A stretch of 64,000 nucleotides of DNA from CAWIOX01 sp963837775 (GCA_963837775.1 CAWIOX010000027.1:1-64000), one strand, 5' to 3'; shown: positions 29,287 through 39,016, numbered from the stretch's first letter. Notes: generated from the sequence alone by a model not told the origin. Numbers and translations: made by a program.

Positions 29287-29904
29287 TCAAGCCGCGCTGC
29301 CCCACGCCAGCATTCCGGCCAAGCCCAGCATCACCGTGCCGATCATGCCGTCCAGCACGCGCCATGCGACTGGCCGGGCGAACAAGGGCGACAGCAGGCG
29401 CGCGCCGAAACCCAGCAGCACGAACCATACGACTGAAGAGGTGATCGCGCCCAGCGCGAACCACAACTTGCCGGCACCGGCCTGCTGGCCGCCGACCGCG
29501 CCCAGCAGCAGCACGGTATCCAGATAGACGTGCGGGTTCAGCAGCGACAGCGCGACGATGGCGCTGACGGCCTGCGTGGCGCTCATCACGACCGCCTGCT
29601 GATTCACCTGCAGCGCATGGTTGGCCCATGCCGCGCGCCAGGCCCGCAGCCCGTACCAGCTCAGAAAGACCACGCCGCCCCACTGCGCCACGCCCAGCAA
29701 CAGCGGATTGCCTTCGATCGCGGCGCCCATGCCGGCGACGCCGACGCAGATCAGCAGCACGTCGAACACGATGCACAGCAGCACCGTCAGCCCGACATGC
29801 TGCCGGCGCAAGCCCATGCGCAGCACATGCGCGTTTTGCGAGCCGATCGCGATGATCAGGCCGGCGCCGAGGCCGAGGCCTTTCAGATAGAACGGGAACA
29901 GCAT
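29287..29904 (-). CDS. argO: LysE/ArgO family basic amino acid exporter
   Basis: 205 residues, six TM helices. GAGLIIAIGSQNAHVLRMGL and ALSLLNPHVYLDTVLLLGAV are the LysE/ArgO signatures (conserved N-P-H-x-Y). Exports arginine, and often lysine or toxic analogues, across the inner membrane. Divergent from an ArgP/LysG-type LysR gene 134 bp away, the usual regulator-exporter pair. ArgO versus LysE substrate preference cannot be decided from sequence. Confidence 0.85.
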   Translation of the reverse strand: MLFPFYLKGLGLGAGLIIAIGSQNAHVLRMGLRRQHVGLTVLLCIVFDVLLICVGVAGMGAAIEGNPLLLGVAQWGGVVFLSWYGLRAWRAAWANHALQVNQQAVVMSATQAVSAIVALSLLNPHVYLDTVLLLGAVGGQQAGAGKLWFALGAITSSVVWFVLLGFGARLLSPLFARPVAWRVLDGMIGTVMLGLAGMLAWGSAA

Positions 29905-30038
29905 GATGGCGTCCTGTTAACGATTGAATGATGGACACCATTCTGCTTTTGGCCGCACAATTAATGAAGCAGGATTAATTTAATTCGTGAATCATTAAAA
30001 ATTTTTAATATAAAGCCGCCATTCGGCACCCAAAACTG

Positions 30039-30929
30039 ATGAAACTCGATCCCAAACAATGCGAAGCGGTGCTGGCGGTGATAGAGACCGGCAGTTTCGA
30101 GCAGGCCGCCAGCCGCCTGCACCTGACTCCGTCGGCGGTGTCGCAACGGGTGCGGGCGCTGGAGATACAGCTCGGCAGCCCGCTGCTGGTGCGCAGCCGG
30201 CCATGCCGTGCGACGCAGGCCGGCCAGCGCCTGCTGCAGTATCTGCGCCGTGCGCAGTTGCTGGATGAGGACTTCCAATCAGAATTTGCCGGCAATCAGT
30301 CGGCACCGCTGACGCTGGCGGTGGCGGTCAACGCCGACAGCCTGGCCAGCTGGTTCCTGCCGGCGCTGGCAGGATTTCTGATCCGCGAGCAGGTGCTGCT
30401 GGATCTGACGGTGGATGACCAGAACCACACTTATGCGCTGCTGGAAGGCGGTCTGGCGCTGGGCTGCATCTCGACCGAGCCGCTGCCGATGCGCGGCTGC
30501 GTGGCGGAGCCGCTGGGCGTGATGCGTTACCGCTGCATGGCTTCGCCCGGCTACCGGCAGCGCTGGTTTCCACAGGGGATGAACCGCAGCGCGGCACGGC
30601 TGGCACCGGTGCTGACCTTCGACCGCAAGGACCGGCTGCAGGCCGATTTCCTGCTGCAGCACTTCGGCCTGACGGCAGATGCCTACCCCTCGCATACCAT
30701 TCCGGCTTCGGAAGCCTATCTGCAGGCGGTGCGTCTGGGGCTGGGCTGGGGCATGATTCCGGAGGTGCAGATGGCCCAACTGCGGGAGGATGGCTTGATG
30801 GTCGATCTGGCGCCGGAACTGCCGGTCGATGTCGGCCTGTTCTGGCACCGCTGGAAGGTGCAGTCGCCGCGCCTGGAGCTGATGTCTGAAACGCTGGTGC
30901 AGGCGGCGCGGCAGGTATTGCTGCAATAG
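30039..30929 (+). CDS. argP: LysR family regulator ArgP/LysG
   Basis: 296 residues. The N-terminal HTH reads LAVIETGSFEQAASRLHLTP and SAVSQRVRALEIQLGSPLLV; the rest is the LysR effector domain. Length and the segments DDQNHTYALLEGGLALGCIS and GLGWGMIPEVQMAQL match ArgP/IciA/LysG. It should activate the divergent exporter gene when arginine or lysine accumulates. The 134-bp intergenic region is AT-rich with TTAAT-type repeats suited to LysR binding. Confidence 0.85.
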   Translation: MKLDPKQCEAVLAVIETGSFEQAASRLHLTPSAVSQRVRALEIQLGSPLLVRSRPCRATQAGQRLLQYLRRAQLLDEDFQSEFAGNQSAPLTLAVAVNADSLASWFLPALAGFLIREQVLLDLTVDDQNHTYALLEGGLALGCISTEPLPMRGCVAEPLGVMRYRCMASPGYRQRWFPQGMNRSAARLAPVLTFDRKDRLQADFLLQHFGLTADAYPSHTIPASEAYLQAVRLGLGWGMIPEVQMAQLREDGLMVDLAPELPVDVGLFWHRWKVQSPRLELMSETLVQAARQVLLQ

Positions 30930-30938
30930 GACAATGGC

Positions 30939-31790
30939 TTAACTTGCCATTTCCTGCCGGTAGCGCTGCTGCGCCTCGGCTTCCAGCCGCGCATCCTCGA
31001 TCTCGCGCAGCACCGCGCCGACGTCGGCCTTGTGGGTATCCTGCTTGAAGCGGCCGGTCAGCGGCAGTTCCGGCGTGAGCAGGCCGGCCAGATACAGCGC
31101 CCAGATTTCCTTGCCGTAATGGGTGGCATTCAGTGCCGGCGCAAACTGGCCGAAATATGTCCTTAAATTGTCGACATCGCGCTCCAGCATGGCCCCGGCG
31201 TTGGTATTGCCGGCCGCATCGACCGCCTGCGGCAGATCGATGATCACCGGTCCTTCGTGATCGACCAGGATGTTGTACTCGGACAGATCGCCGTGGATCA
31301 CGCCGGCGCACAGCATCAGCACCACCTGATGCAGCAGTTGCGCATGGTATTGCAGCGCGGTGGCCTGGTCCATTTCGACATCATTCAGGCGCGGCGCCGC
31401 ATTGCCGTTGGCGTCGGTCACCAGGTCCATCAGCAGCACGCCTTCGAAGCAGATATACGGCGTGGGCACCTTGACGCCGGCGGCGGCCAGACGGTACAGC
31501 GCATCGACTTCGGCGTTCTGCCAGACTTCTTCCTGCATCTTGCGGCCGTAGCGGGTGCCCTTCTCCATCGCGCGCGCCTGCCGGCTGTTCTTGACCTTGC
31601 GCCCTTCCTGATAGACCGCGGCCTGCTTGAAGCTGCGCTGGCTGGAGTCCTTGTAGACTTTGGCGCAGCGGATTTCTTCGCCGCAGCGCACCACATACAC
31701 GGTGGCTTCCTTGCCGCTCATCAACTGACGAATCACTTCGTCCACCAGACCTTCCTGGACCAGCGGTTCAATTCTCTTTGGGGTTTTCAT
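30939..31790 (-). CDS. RIO1-type serine protein kinase
   Basis: 283 residues with the RIO fold: Lys44 in IRCAKVYKD (ATP), HGDLSEYNILVDHEG with catalytic Asp168 and Asn173, and PVIIDLPQAVD with the metal-binding Asp185. A flexible loop SQRSFKQ...YQEGRKVKNSRQA matches RIO1. Archaeal and eukaryotic RIO kinases act in small-subunit ribosome maturation; the bacterial role is not established. Convergent with argP, 9 nt apart. Confidence 0.88.
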   Translation of the reverse strand: MKTPKRIEPLVQEGLVDEVIRQLMSGKEATVYVVRCGEEIRCAKVYKDSSQRSFKQAAVYQEGRKVKNSRQARAMEKGTRYGRKMQEEVWQNAEVDALYRLAAAGVKVPTPYICFEGVLLMDLVTDANGNAAPRLNDVEMDQATALQYHAQLLHQVVLMLCAGVIHGDLSEYNILVDHEGPVIIDLPQAVDAAGNTNAGAMLERDVDNLRTYFGQFAPALNATHYGKEIWALYLAGLLTPELPLTGRFKQDTHKADVGAVLREIEDARLEAEAQQRYRQEMAS

Positions 31791-32122
31791 AGGCGGTGCT
31801 CAATATATTGCAAGAATCAATCCAAGGAGCAAATCGCCCCCCGATTTTTCGAGATGCGCAATAGTACCAAGTTGCGCAGCACAGCACAGGGAAGTTGATC
31901 GCCAGCGCTCATTCACAACAGACTGTAGCGGCGGCTTCAGCGCAACATATTCCACGGTTTCCACTGGTCCAGCGCCTTGATCGTCACCGCAGGCGTTGAC
32001 AAAGAAACATATATGTTGCAAATTAGAAACCAAAGACATTCGCTTCGACTCCTCAAGTCCACCGGACTCCTGGAGCATGGCACGACCATCTTGTTTTACG
32101 TAACGCATCGTAAAGGAAAGCT
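31791..32122. promoter_or_regulatory. Divergent promoter region between RIO kinase and histidine kinase genes
   Basis: 332 bp without a gene. TTGACA at 31996-32001 and a 10-bp palindrome ACATATATGT at 32008-32017 may be promoter and operator parts for the plus-strand kinase operon; no good -10 box at normal spacing is evident, so this is tentative. Confidence 0.3.
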
Positions 32123-32815
32123 ATGGAGCCGCAAGGAACTGATCTGGACATCACCACTTTTCTCGTCGCCTCGATCCACGACATGAAAAATTCACTCAGC
32201 GTGATGAATGCCATGCTCGAAGAGGCGGTCGGCCTGGTGGAAGACACGGACAGTCCGGCAGGCAAGCAGCTCGGGCAAGCTCTTTACGAGTCGGAACGGA
32301 TCAACGACAACCTGATCCAGCTGGTCGCGCTGTACAAGATCAATGAAAAATTCTACCCGTTCGACGCGCTGGAACACGACGTCGCCGATTTCGCCGACGA
32401 AGCCATCGCCAGGGTGGCGCCGCTGGCTCGCTTGCACGGCGTGCGTGTCAGCCATGATTGTTCGCCCGGACTGCTCTGGTATTTCGACCGGGAACTGATA
32501 TTCGGCGCCGTGGTCCAGGCGCTGCGCAACGGTCTGCGCTATACGCGCAGCCGGGTACACCTGAGCGTGATGATCGAGGACGACATGCTCAGATTCCGCG
32601 TCGAGGACGATGGACCGGGTTATCCGGCGCATATGCTGGTAGCGCAGCCCAACCCGAGCCAGGGAATAAGCTTTGCCACCGGCAGCACCGGACTGGGCCT
32701 GTATTTTTCGACGGTGGTGGCCCGGCTGCACCACAATCGCGGCCGCATCGGAGCAACCCGGCTGGACAATGGCGGCGCCCTGGGCGGCGGCGTCTTCATC
32801 ATGAATCTGCCCTAG
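32123..32815 (+). CDS. Soluble histidine kinase without sensor domain
   Basis: 230 residues, no TM segment. ASIHDMKNSLSVMNAML carries a phosphoacceptor His19 in an H-box with the H-D-M-K-N pattern. The HATPase domain has an N-box-like QALRNGLRYTRS, the G1 box VEDDGPGYP and the G2 box GSTGLGLYFSTVVARL. With no input domain, it probably takes its signal from another protein. GGAAAG precedes ATG 32123. The response regulator gene starts 10 nt after its stop. Confidence 0.82.
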   Translation: MEPQGTDLDITTFLVASIHDMKNSLSVMNAMLEEAVGLVEDTDSPAGKQLGQALYESERINDNLIQLVALYKINEKFYPFDALEHDVADFADEAIARVAPLARLHGVRVSHDCSPGLLWYFDRELIFGAVVQALRNGLRYTRSRVHLSVMIEDDMLRFRVEDDGPGYPAHMLVAQPNPSQGISFATGSTGLGLYFSTVVARLHHNRGRIGATRLDNGGALGGGVFIMNLP

Positions 32816-32825
32816 GATAATCATC

Positions 32826-34448
32826 ATGCTGCAACCATCCCCCTCGTTCGACAAGGCTGAATTCGTCAACAAGCGCTTCCTGATCGTGGACGACTTCGAC
32901 GGCATGCGTAACTTGCTGCGCGACCTGATCAGAAGATGCGGCGCACACCAGATCGATATGGCCGCCACCGGCCACGAAGCGCTGGCAGCGCTGACCCGCA
33001 ACAAATACGACATCGTTCTGTGCGACTACTATCTGGGCGTCGGCAAGAACGGCCAACAGATTCTGGAAGAGGCGCGCCACAAGAACCTGATCGGCCCATC
33101 CACCATCTGGGCCATGATCACTGCCGAAAAAACCGCCGATATGGTGATGGGCGCAGTCGAACATCAGCCCGACGATTACCTGATCAAGCCGCTGACCGAA
33201 GCGATGCTGCAGATGCGGCTGTCCAGGCTGTGTGCCAAGAAAGCAGCGCTGGGCACCATCGAGGCCGCGATCCGGGACAAGGAATACCTGAAAGCGATCG
33301 CTTTGTGCGACCGCCTGCTGCAGGAAAAGGGCGGCGACACCAGCCTGGTCAGACAGCGCTGCGATCTGCTGATGCTGGTCGGAAAATTTGACGAAGCCCG
33401 AGCCGCTTACGAAAAACAGCTGGCGATACGCAATTCCCCGTGGGCCAAGGCAGGACTGGCCAAGCTGCATTTTCGCGAAGGCAGGTACGCCGAGGCCAGA
33501 GACTTGCTGCAGCAGGTGCTGGACGACAACCGCAACTATCTGGAAGGCTACGACTGGCTGGCCAAGGCACAGGGCTGCCTGGACGAATGGCAAGATGCCG
33601 AAACGCTGCTGCTGCGCGCCACCGCACTGTCGCCCAATTCGGTCCAGCGGCAGCAGGCGCTGGGCGAAGCGGCTGTGCACAACAATCATCTGGAGCTGGC
33701 CGAACAGGCTTACAACAAGGCGCTGAGCCTGGGCACCAATTCTGACATCAAGACGCCCCGGCCTTATCTCGGACTGGCCAGGGTGTACACGGAAAAAGGC
33801 CAAAAGAAGGAGGCGCTGGCGGTACTGGGCCGGCTCGCCGACGAAGTCGAGGGCGACACTGCGCAACTGCAGGCCAGGGCCGCCGAGGTGCGCGTCTTCC
33901 ACAAGACCGGCGATACCGAACAAGCCCAGCGCCTGGCGCAGGAACTATCGGCCCAGATCCAGGGCGGCGCGCACGACATGCCGCCTGCGGTCACGCTGGA
34001 ACTGGCGGAAGCCTTCATGGAGATCGGCAACAAGGACGTCGGCAGCCAGCTGCTGCAGTTCGTGGTCCGCAACCACTACGAGGATGAAGCACTGAGCCGG
34101 CGCGCCCAGGACATTTACAGCAAGGCCGGCATGGGCGACGAAGGAACGGCCATCATCGAAGCCATGCGCAAGCAATCGATCGAAACCATGGACCAGGGCG
34201 TGCGTCTGTCCAGCCAGGGCAAGATCGAAGAAGGTATCGAGGTGTTGCAGCAAGCCCGCGTCCTGATGCCTAACAATCCGCGCCTGCTGCTGAATCTGGC
34301 CTACCTGCTGATCAAGCAGATGGAAAAAGCCGGCTGGCACCACGCGATGTCCAGCGAAGCCAGAAAGCTGATCCTGATTGCGCGCCGCTATGCGCTGGAT
34401 GACCAGCGTTGCGGCCAGCTGCTGGCGAAGCTGGAGACGCTGGGCTAA
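32826..34448 (+). CDS. Response regulator with TPR output (REC-TPR)
   Basis: 540 residues. The receiver domain (about 15-135) has the acidic pair Asp22/Asp23, phosphoacceptor Asp67 (YDIVLCDYYLGVG), Thr99 and Lys121 (YLIKPLT). The rest (about 150-540) is a run of tetratricopeptide-like helical repeats, for example AKAGLAKLHFREGRYAEARD, YLGLARVYTEKGQKKEALAV and IEEGIEVLQQARVLMPNNPR. No DNA-binding or enzymatic output is seen, so it likely acts by protein contacts. It forms an operon with the upstream kinase and converges on the next gene 4 nt away. Confidence 0.85.
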   Translation: MLQPSPSFDKAEFVNKRFLIVDDFDGMRNLLRDLIRRCGAHQIDMAATGHEALAALTRNKYDIVLCDYYLGVGKNGQQILEEARHKNLIGPSTIWAMITAEKTADMVMGAVEHQPDDYLIKPLTEAMLQMRLSRLCAKKAALGTIEAAIRDKEYLKAIALCDRLLQEKGGDTSLVRQRCDLLMLVGKFDEARAAYEKQLAIRNSPWAKAGLAKLHFREGRYAEARDLLQQVLDDNRNYLEGYDWLAKAQGCLDEWQDAETLLLRATALSPNSVQRQQALGEAAVHNNHLELAEQAYNKALSLGTNSDIKTPRPYLGLARVYTEKGQKKEALAVLGRLADEVEGDTAQLQARAAEVRVFHKTGDTEQAQRLAQELSAQIQGGAHDMPPAVTLELAEAFMEIGNKDVGSQLLQFVVRNHYEDEALSRRAQDIYSKAGMGDEGTAIIEAMRKQSIETMDQGVRLSSQGKIEEGIEVLQQARVLMPNNPRLLLNLAYLLIKQMEKAGWHHAMSSEARKLILIARRYALDDQRCGQLLAKLETLG

Positions 34449-34452
34449 TCCA

Positions 34453-35340
34453 CTAGTTAGTAACCTTGTCAGTAGGAAAACGCAAGGATTCGCGCAGCAA
34501 ATGCCCCATCGGCATATTCATATTCGTGCCTTTCGGGCCGATCGGACGCGTAAACCAGCGCTCGTACAGACGATAGATTTCGCCGTCGGCGATGATGCGC
34601 AATATTTCACGATCGACGATCTTTTTAAAGTCGGCATCGTCCTTGCGCAGCATGATCGCATAGGGTTCGACCGATAAGGGGTCGCCGACAATCGACAGCG
34701 CCGCCGGATCTTTGGCGCCGGCACGCAGGCCGTACAGCAGCACATCGTCCATCGGGAACGCATCGGCGCGGCCTTGCTCGATCATTTTGAACGAATCCAC
34801 ATCAGAGTTACCCTCAAGCAACTTCACATTCAATGCACGCACATTGCTGCGATCATTGAGCAATTTGATGGCGGTTGTGCTTTTCGTGGTGACTACCGCC
34901 TTATCCCTCAGATCAGGCCAATTTTTAATGCCGGCGCCGCTACGGACCAGCATGCGCACGCCGGAAAAGAAATGCGGTATGGTGAAATCGAATTTTTTGC
35001 GGCGCTCTGCATTATTGGTTGTCGAGCCGCACTCCAGATCGGCTTTTCCTTCGGTGAGGGAAGTAAAACGCGAGGTGGTATCGACAGCCAGGAATTGCAC
35101 CTTCAGATTCGGCAGCTTGAGTTCCCGCTTGACTGCATCGGCCGCCTTCAAACATAAATCGACTGCATAACCGCTTACCTGCTGGTTTTCATCCACATAC
35201 GCAAATGGCTCCGAGGCAGGAATATACGCAATAGTGATGGTTTTTGTATCGCGTATTCTGGCGAGGGTGTCAACCGCAGATGCAGCCAGGGGCAGCGAGA
35301 GACACGCCAGGGTAGAGCAGTACAGCACGATTTTCCGCAT
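34453..35340 (-). CDS. ABC transporter substrate-binding protein, glutamate/aspartate type
   Basis: 295 residues. Signal peptide MRKIVLYCSTLACLSLPLAA, then a family 3 periplasmic binding fold: TITIAYIPASEPFAYVDENQ, VSGYAVDLCLKAADAVK, TSLTEGKADLECGSTTNN and EPYAIMLRKDDADFKKIVD. The extended C-terminus (GTNMNMPMGHLLRESLRFPT) is typical of the GltI-like group. No permease or ATPase gene is near, so it is an orphan. The 203 bp upstream shows no feature. Confidence 0.82.
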   Translation of the reverse strand: MRKIVLYCSTLACLSLPLAASAVDTLARIRDTKTITIAYIPASEPFAYVDENQQVSGYAVDLCLKAADAVKRELKLPNLKVQFLAVDTTSRFTSLTEGKADLECGSTTNNAERRKKFDFTIPHFFSGVRMLVRSGAGIKNWPDLRDKAVVTTKSTTAIKLLNDRSNVRALNVKLLEGNSDVDSFKMIEQGRADAFPMDDVLLYGLRAGAKDPAALSIVGDPLSVEPYAIMLRKDDADFKKIVDREILRIIADGEIYRLYERWFTRPIGPKGTNMNMPMGHLLRESLRFPTDKVTN

Positions 35341-35543
35341 AAAATCCTCCTGAAATTTTGAACACGATTTTTATATTTGTATCACTCTCACCGTTCCGAT
35401 AAGGCCCGCCTGCTGCCATCGAAAAAGAGTTGCACTGCGCGTATCCGGGAAAGCCGCCGCCGGCAGTGCATCTGGGATTATGCATTCTTATTGGTGACCG
35501 CCACCCACCGTTTCCACGAAATCACTCACGAAAAACCGCATCC

Positions 35544-38087
35544 TTACCTGACGCCGGCATCAGGCAGCGCCGGCGCCGCCTCAGCGGGGAAAAACTGGCG
35601 TTCCTGCAGTGGCGGCTCATACGGGCGTGCGCTGTCGCCTTGCTGACCTGTGATATCGACCTCCGGCTGCTCGCCGCTCACGCTGCCGGCATCGGTGTCG
35701 CGGCGCAGCATCTGGTCCGCTGCGGGCACGTCGTCTTGCGGCGTGTCATTGAACTGATCGGCACCCTCTTCGGGCGGCACTTCCGCCCTGACCGGGGCCG
35801 CTGCGCGCTTGCCGCCGGGGAACAGGGCGGCACCATCGATTCTTCCGGTATGCAATGCATCGCGGAAAAAATCGCCTACCAGCAAGACCGCATTGTGGCC
35901 GCCCTGACCCCAGTAATTGCTGCGCATGGTGACGCGCGCATCATTGAAGCCGACCCAGGCGCCCGCCACCAGATTCGGGTGCATCAGGATGAACCAGCCA
36001 TCGGTATTGTTTTGCGTGGTGCCGGTCTTGCCGGCGATATCGGCGCTGATGCCGAAGCGGCTCCTGATCGCCTGGCCGGTGCCTTGATTGACCACGCCGC
36101 GCATCATGTCGATCAGCTCGACTGCCGATTCGGCCGACATCGCGCGCTGGCTGCCGAATAGACGGCTCCATGCGCTGCCGGCAGCGTCGCCGAATTCGGC
36201 CAGCACCTTGCCGTTTCTGTCGGTGATGCGCTTGATGAAGACCGGCTTGCGGTATTCGCCCTGCGCGGCGATGGTCGAATAGGCCGACACCATTTCCAGC
36301 AAGGTCACCGGACTGGTGCCGAGCGCCAGCGACGGCACCGCTTCCAGCTTGCTCTGGTTGATGCCGGCGGCGCGCGCCAGCTTGATGATGGCGGGCAGGC
36401 CGACATCCTGCATCACCTGTGCGGTGATGGTGTTTTTCGAATACACCAGGCCGTCGCGCAGCGTCATGCTCTTGCCGCTGGAACCGGACATGTCGGTCGG
36501 GCGCCAGACGCTGCCATCGGCGGCGCGGATATCGAGCACGCTGTCCTGATACGGATGGTCGGGCCGCAAGCCTTTTTCCAGCGCGGCGCCGTACACGATG
36601 GGCTTGAAGGTCGATCCGGGCTGGCGCGCGGCCTGCACCACATGGTCGAATTGTTCACGCTGAAAATCGCGGCTGCCGACCCAGGCCCTGATCTCGCCGG
36701 TGGCCGGGTCCAGCGCGACAAAACCGGCTTCCAGCCGGGTCTTGGCGGCACGCAATTGCGCGATGAACCTGCCGTCGGCCTTGAGCCGGTGCAAGACGCT
36801 GGCGGCGGCTTCGCCGGCCTCGACCGCTCTCCGGTACTCGGGCGTCTCGCGGATGAAGGCATTGACCAGATCGCTGCGCGACTCCCAGAAATAGCGGAAC
36901 GGCGCGACATGCCGACGCATGCCGGCATACGCGCCGCTCGAGGTGGATGCCACGCCGGACCAGCTCTGGCCCCACTCGACATCGGCGATGTTTTGCAGCG
37001 CGTCGGCCTGACGCTCGACTGCGCGCAGCGCCGACGTCTGCAAGCCATAATCAAGCGTGGTGTACACCTTCAGACCATCCAGCTGGAGATTGTATTCATG
37101 CTCGTCAGCCCATTCGGTCAGCCATTTGCGGACATGCGCGGTGAAGTGGGTATCGGACGTGGATTTTTCCTGCTGGCGGTTGAAATGGACGCGCAGCGGC
37201 CGCTTGCGCAGCGTTTGAAAGCGTGCTTCGGTCAGATGTTCATGCTTGCGCATCTGCCCCAGCACCACGTTGCGGCGCTGCAGCGCACGCTCCGGATTGT
37301 TGACCGGATTGTAATAATTGGTGCCTTTCAACATCCCGACCAGGGTCGCGCTTTCCAGGATATCGAGCTGCGCAGCCGATTTGTCGAAGTAGGTGCGCGC
37401 CGCCATCTCGATGCCGAACGCGTTGTACAGAAAAGGGACCGTATTCAGATAGGCTTCCAGGATTTCATCCTTGGAGTAGGTGCTTTCGATCTTCAGCGCG
37501 GTGATGAGTTCCTTGAGTTTGCGGTTCAGGTTGCGCGAACGGCCGATCTCTTCCGGGAACATATTGCGCGCCAGTTGCTGGGTAATGGTCGAGCCGCCCT
37601 GAGCATCGCCGCCCAGGCTGTGCACGGCAGCCGATGCGGTACGCCTGAGATCAATCCCGTGATGCTGGTAAAAGCGGTGATCTTCGGTGGAAATCAGCGC
37701 CTGGATCACGTAGCGCGAGACCTGCTTGAGCTTGATGCGCTCCTGCTGCCCCTGATCGAAGCTGGCCAGTTGCTGGCCATCGGCCGACAACAGCACGGTC
37801 GCCTGCGCCGCCCGCGCCTGCTTCAGATCCTTGATGCTGGGCGTGAGCGGAATCAACACCAGCACATACAGCAACAGCAAAACGCACAATGCAGCCGCCG
37901 CCATCGCCAGCAGCAACATGCCGCGCCGACGCGGCGACTGGCGCATCAGATATGCATGCAGTTGGGTATAAGCGGCTCTGGTCTTGCCAGACCAGAGCGC
38001 CAGGATGGCCAACAGGTGCCGATAGTGCGGCTGCAGTTTGCTCAATTTGCCCGCGAGCGTATTTCTCAGTTGCGTTTTTTCGTCCAC
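35544..38087 (-). CDS. Class A penicillin-binding protein (PBP1-type transglycosylase/transpeptidase)
   Basis: 847 residues. Short cytoplasmic tail, one TM helix (LLLAMAAAALCVLLLLYVLV), a GT51 glycosyltransferase domain (ISTEDHRFYQHHGIDLRR with the catalytic Glu; QGGSTITQQLARNMFPEE), then the transpeptidase with Ser-x-x-Lys in RQPGSTFKPIVYG, SKN in VYSKNTITAQ and KTGTTQNNTDGWF. Polymerises and crosslinks peptidoglycan in the periplasm. The layout and long linker resemble PBP1b/PbpC-like proteins; I cannot fix the exact class. The NlpC/P60 lipoprotein gene lies just upstream, same strand. Confidence 0.9.
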   Translation of the reverse strand: MDEKTQLRNTLAGKLSKLQPHYRHLLAILALWSGKTRAAYTQLHAYLMRQSPRRRGMLLLAMAAAALCVLLLLYVLVLIPLTPSIKDLKQARAAQATVLLSADGQQLASFDQGQQERIKLKQVSRYVIQALISTEDHRFYQHHGIDLRRTASAAVHSLGGDAQGGSTITQQLARNMFPEEIGRSRNLNRKLKELITALKIESTYSKDEILEAYLNTVPFLYNAFGIEMAARTYFDKSAAQLDILESATLVGMLKGTNYYNPVNNPERALQRRNVVLGQMRKHEHLTEARFQTLRKRPLRVHFNRQQEKSTSDTHFTAHVRKWLTEWADEHEYNLQLDGLKVYTTLDYGLQTSALRAVERQADALQNIADVEWGQSWSGVASTSSGAYAGMRRHVAPFRYFWESRSDLVNAFIRETPEYRRAVEAGEAAASVLHRLKADGRFIAQLRAAKTRLEAGFVALDPATGEIRAWVGSRDFQREQFDHVVQAARQPGSTFKPIVYGAALEKGLRPDHPYQDSVLDIRAADGSVWRPTDMSGSSGKSMTLRDGLVYSKNTITAQVMQDVGLPAIIKLARAAGINQSKLEAVPSLALGTSPVTLLEMVSAYSTIAAQGEYRKPVFIKRITDRNGKVLAEFGDAAGSAWSRLFGSQRAMSAESAVELIDMMRGVVNQGTGQAIRSRFGISADIAGKTGTTQNNTDGWFILMHPNLVAGAWVGFNDARVTMRSNYWGQGGHNAVLLVGDFFRDALHTGRIDGAALFPGGKRAAAPVRAEVPPEEGADQFNDTPQDDVPAADQMLRRDTDAGSVSGEQPEVDITGQQGDSARPYEPPLQERQFFPAEAAPALPDAGVR

Positions 38088-38219
38088 TATCGATACCTTG
38101 CCTGGCTTTGCAAAAAAATTGATTCAAGCCGGGAGCGCCTGGTTCCGGCTTGTATGTATTGGAATCCGACCCGATTGGCAGCGCAGCCCCGTTCATTCAC
38201 ATCGAAAGCGTCCGCTGTT

Positions 38220-38705
38220 TCAATCGAAATAGCTGCGCGCCATCTCGTAGCGTTGCGCATAATAACGGTTATCGAGGCGGTCGATACGCACTTTTCCATT
38301 GGTCGAAGGCGCATGGATGAAACGCTCGTCGCCGATATAAATGCCGACGTGGGAAAACGACCGGTTCATCGTATTGAAAAAAATCAGGTCGCCGGGACGC
38401 AGGCCCTGTCGCTTGACTTCCTGTCCGCGGCGCGCAATATCGGCCGCACTGCCATTCACGCTGAGTCCGGCTGCCTGACGATAGACATAGGACACCATGC
38501 CGCTGCAATCGAGTCCGGCCTCCGGATTCTTGCCGCCGAAACGGTAACCGGTATCGATCAGGCCCAGCGCATACAGCGCCACCTCATTGCCTCTGTCGCT
38601 GACCGCCGGGCGTTCCCGCAGGCGCATGCCGTCGCGCCGGGCCGGCGTTGTGCCGCAGGCTGACAGCAGCAAGGCGAGGCAGCAGAGGAATATTTTTAGC
38701 TGCAT
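38220..38705 (-). CDS. NlpC/P60 family lipoprotein endopeptidase
   Basis: 161 residues from ATG 38705, preceded by AGGA. The lipobox LLLSACGTT marks Cys17 as the lipidation site. The NlpC/P60 domain has catalytic Cys67 in LDCSGMVSYV, His119 in FSHVGIYIG and His131. Such enzymes cut D-gamma-glutamyl-meso-DAP bonds in peptidoglycan stems (Spr/MepS-like). It lies 132 nt upstream of the PBP gene, a plausible functional pair. Confidence 0.9.
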   Translation of the reverse strand: MQLKIFLCCLALLLSACGTTPARRDGMRLRERPAVSDRGNEVALYALGLIDTGYRFGGKNPEAGLDCSGMVSYVYRQAAGLSVNGSAADIARRGQEVKRQGLRPGDLIFFNTMNRSFSHVGIYIGDERFIHAPSTNGKVRIDRLDNRYYAQRYEMARSYFD

Positions 38706-38887
38706 GATGACATCCTGTTGATAACGGGCACTGATTAGTCCCGCCCGAGCGGCAAGTATATCTGACCGGCTGCTCCGGCTGCGCACGACACCATTCAGCT
38801 TGGCCAGCACCAAACCAGCGCGCCACACCCGGCTCGCAGAACAGGCCACACCCGATCGACCCATCTGTTCCAAAAGCAGGTTTATTA

Positions 38888-38971
38888 CGGGGGTATGCAT
38901 GCAAACCATGCCGTTTGCGCACAGTTTATATGGCCGTATTAAAATACCCCCATTAGTATATTAAATATGCC
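38888..38971 (+). repeat. 84-nt intergenic repeat, copy F, in the oxyR upstream region
   Basis: CGGGGGTAT at 38888, a diverged middle block (TTTGCGCACAGTTTATATGG), then a stem GGCCGTATTAAAATAC / GTATATTAAATATGCC around CCCCATTA. It ends 45 nt before the oxyR start in the 311-bp divergent gap between the lipoprotein gene and oxyR. I see no other gene in the gap. Confidence 0.78.
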
Positions 38972-39016
38972 ACAGTCCGCGCTGCAACACCGGACGGACT
39001 GTGCGAAGATATTGGC

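Noticed and set aside
36555..38663. A 702-codon open frame on the plus strand opposite the penicillin-binding protein gene
   Set aside because: It is antisense to a clearly conserved coding gene, has biased composition and no domain; a GC-rich shadow frame.
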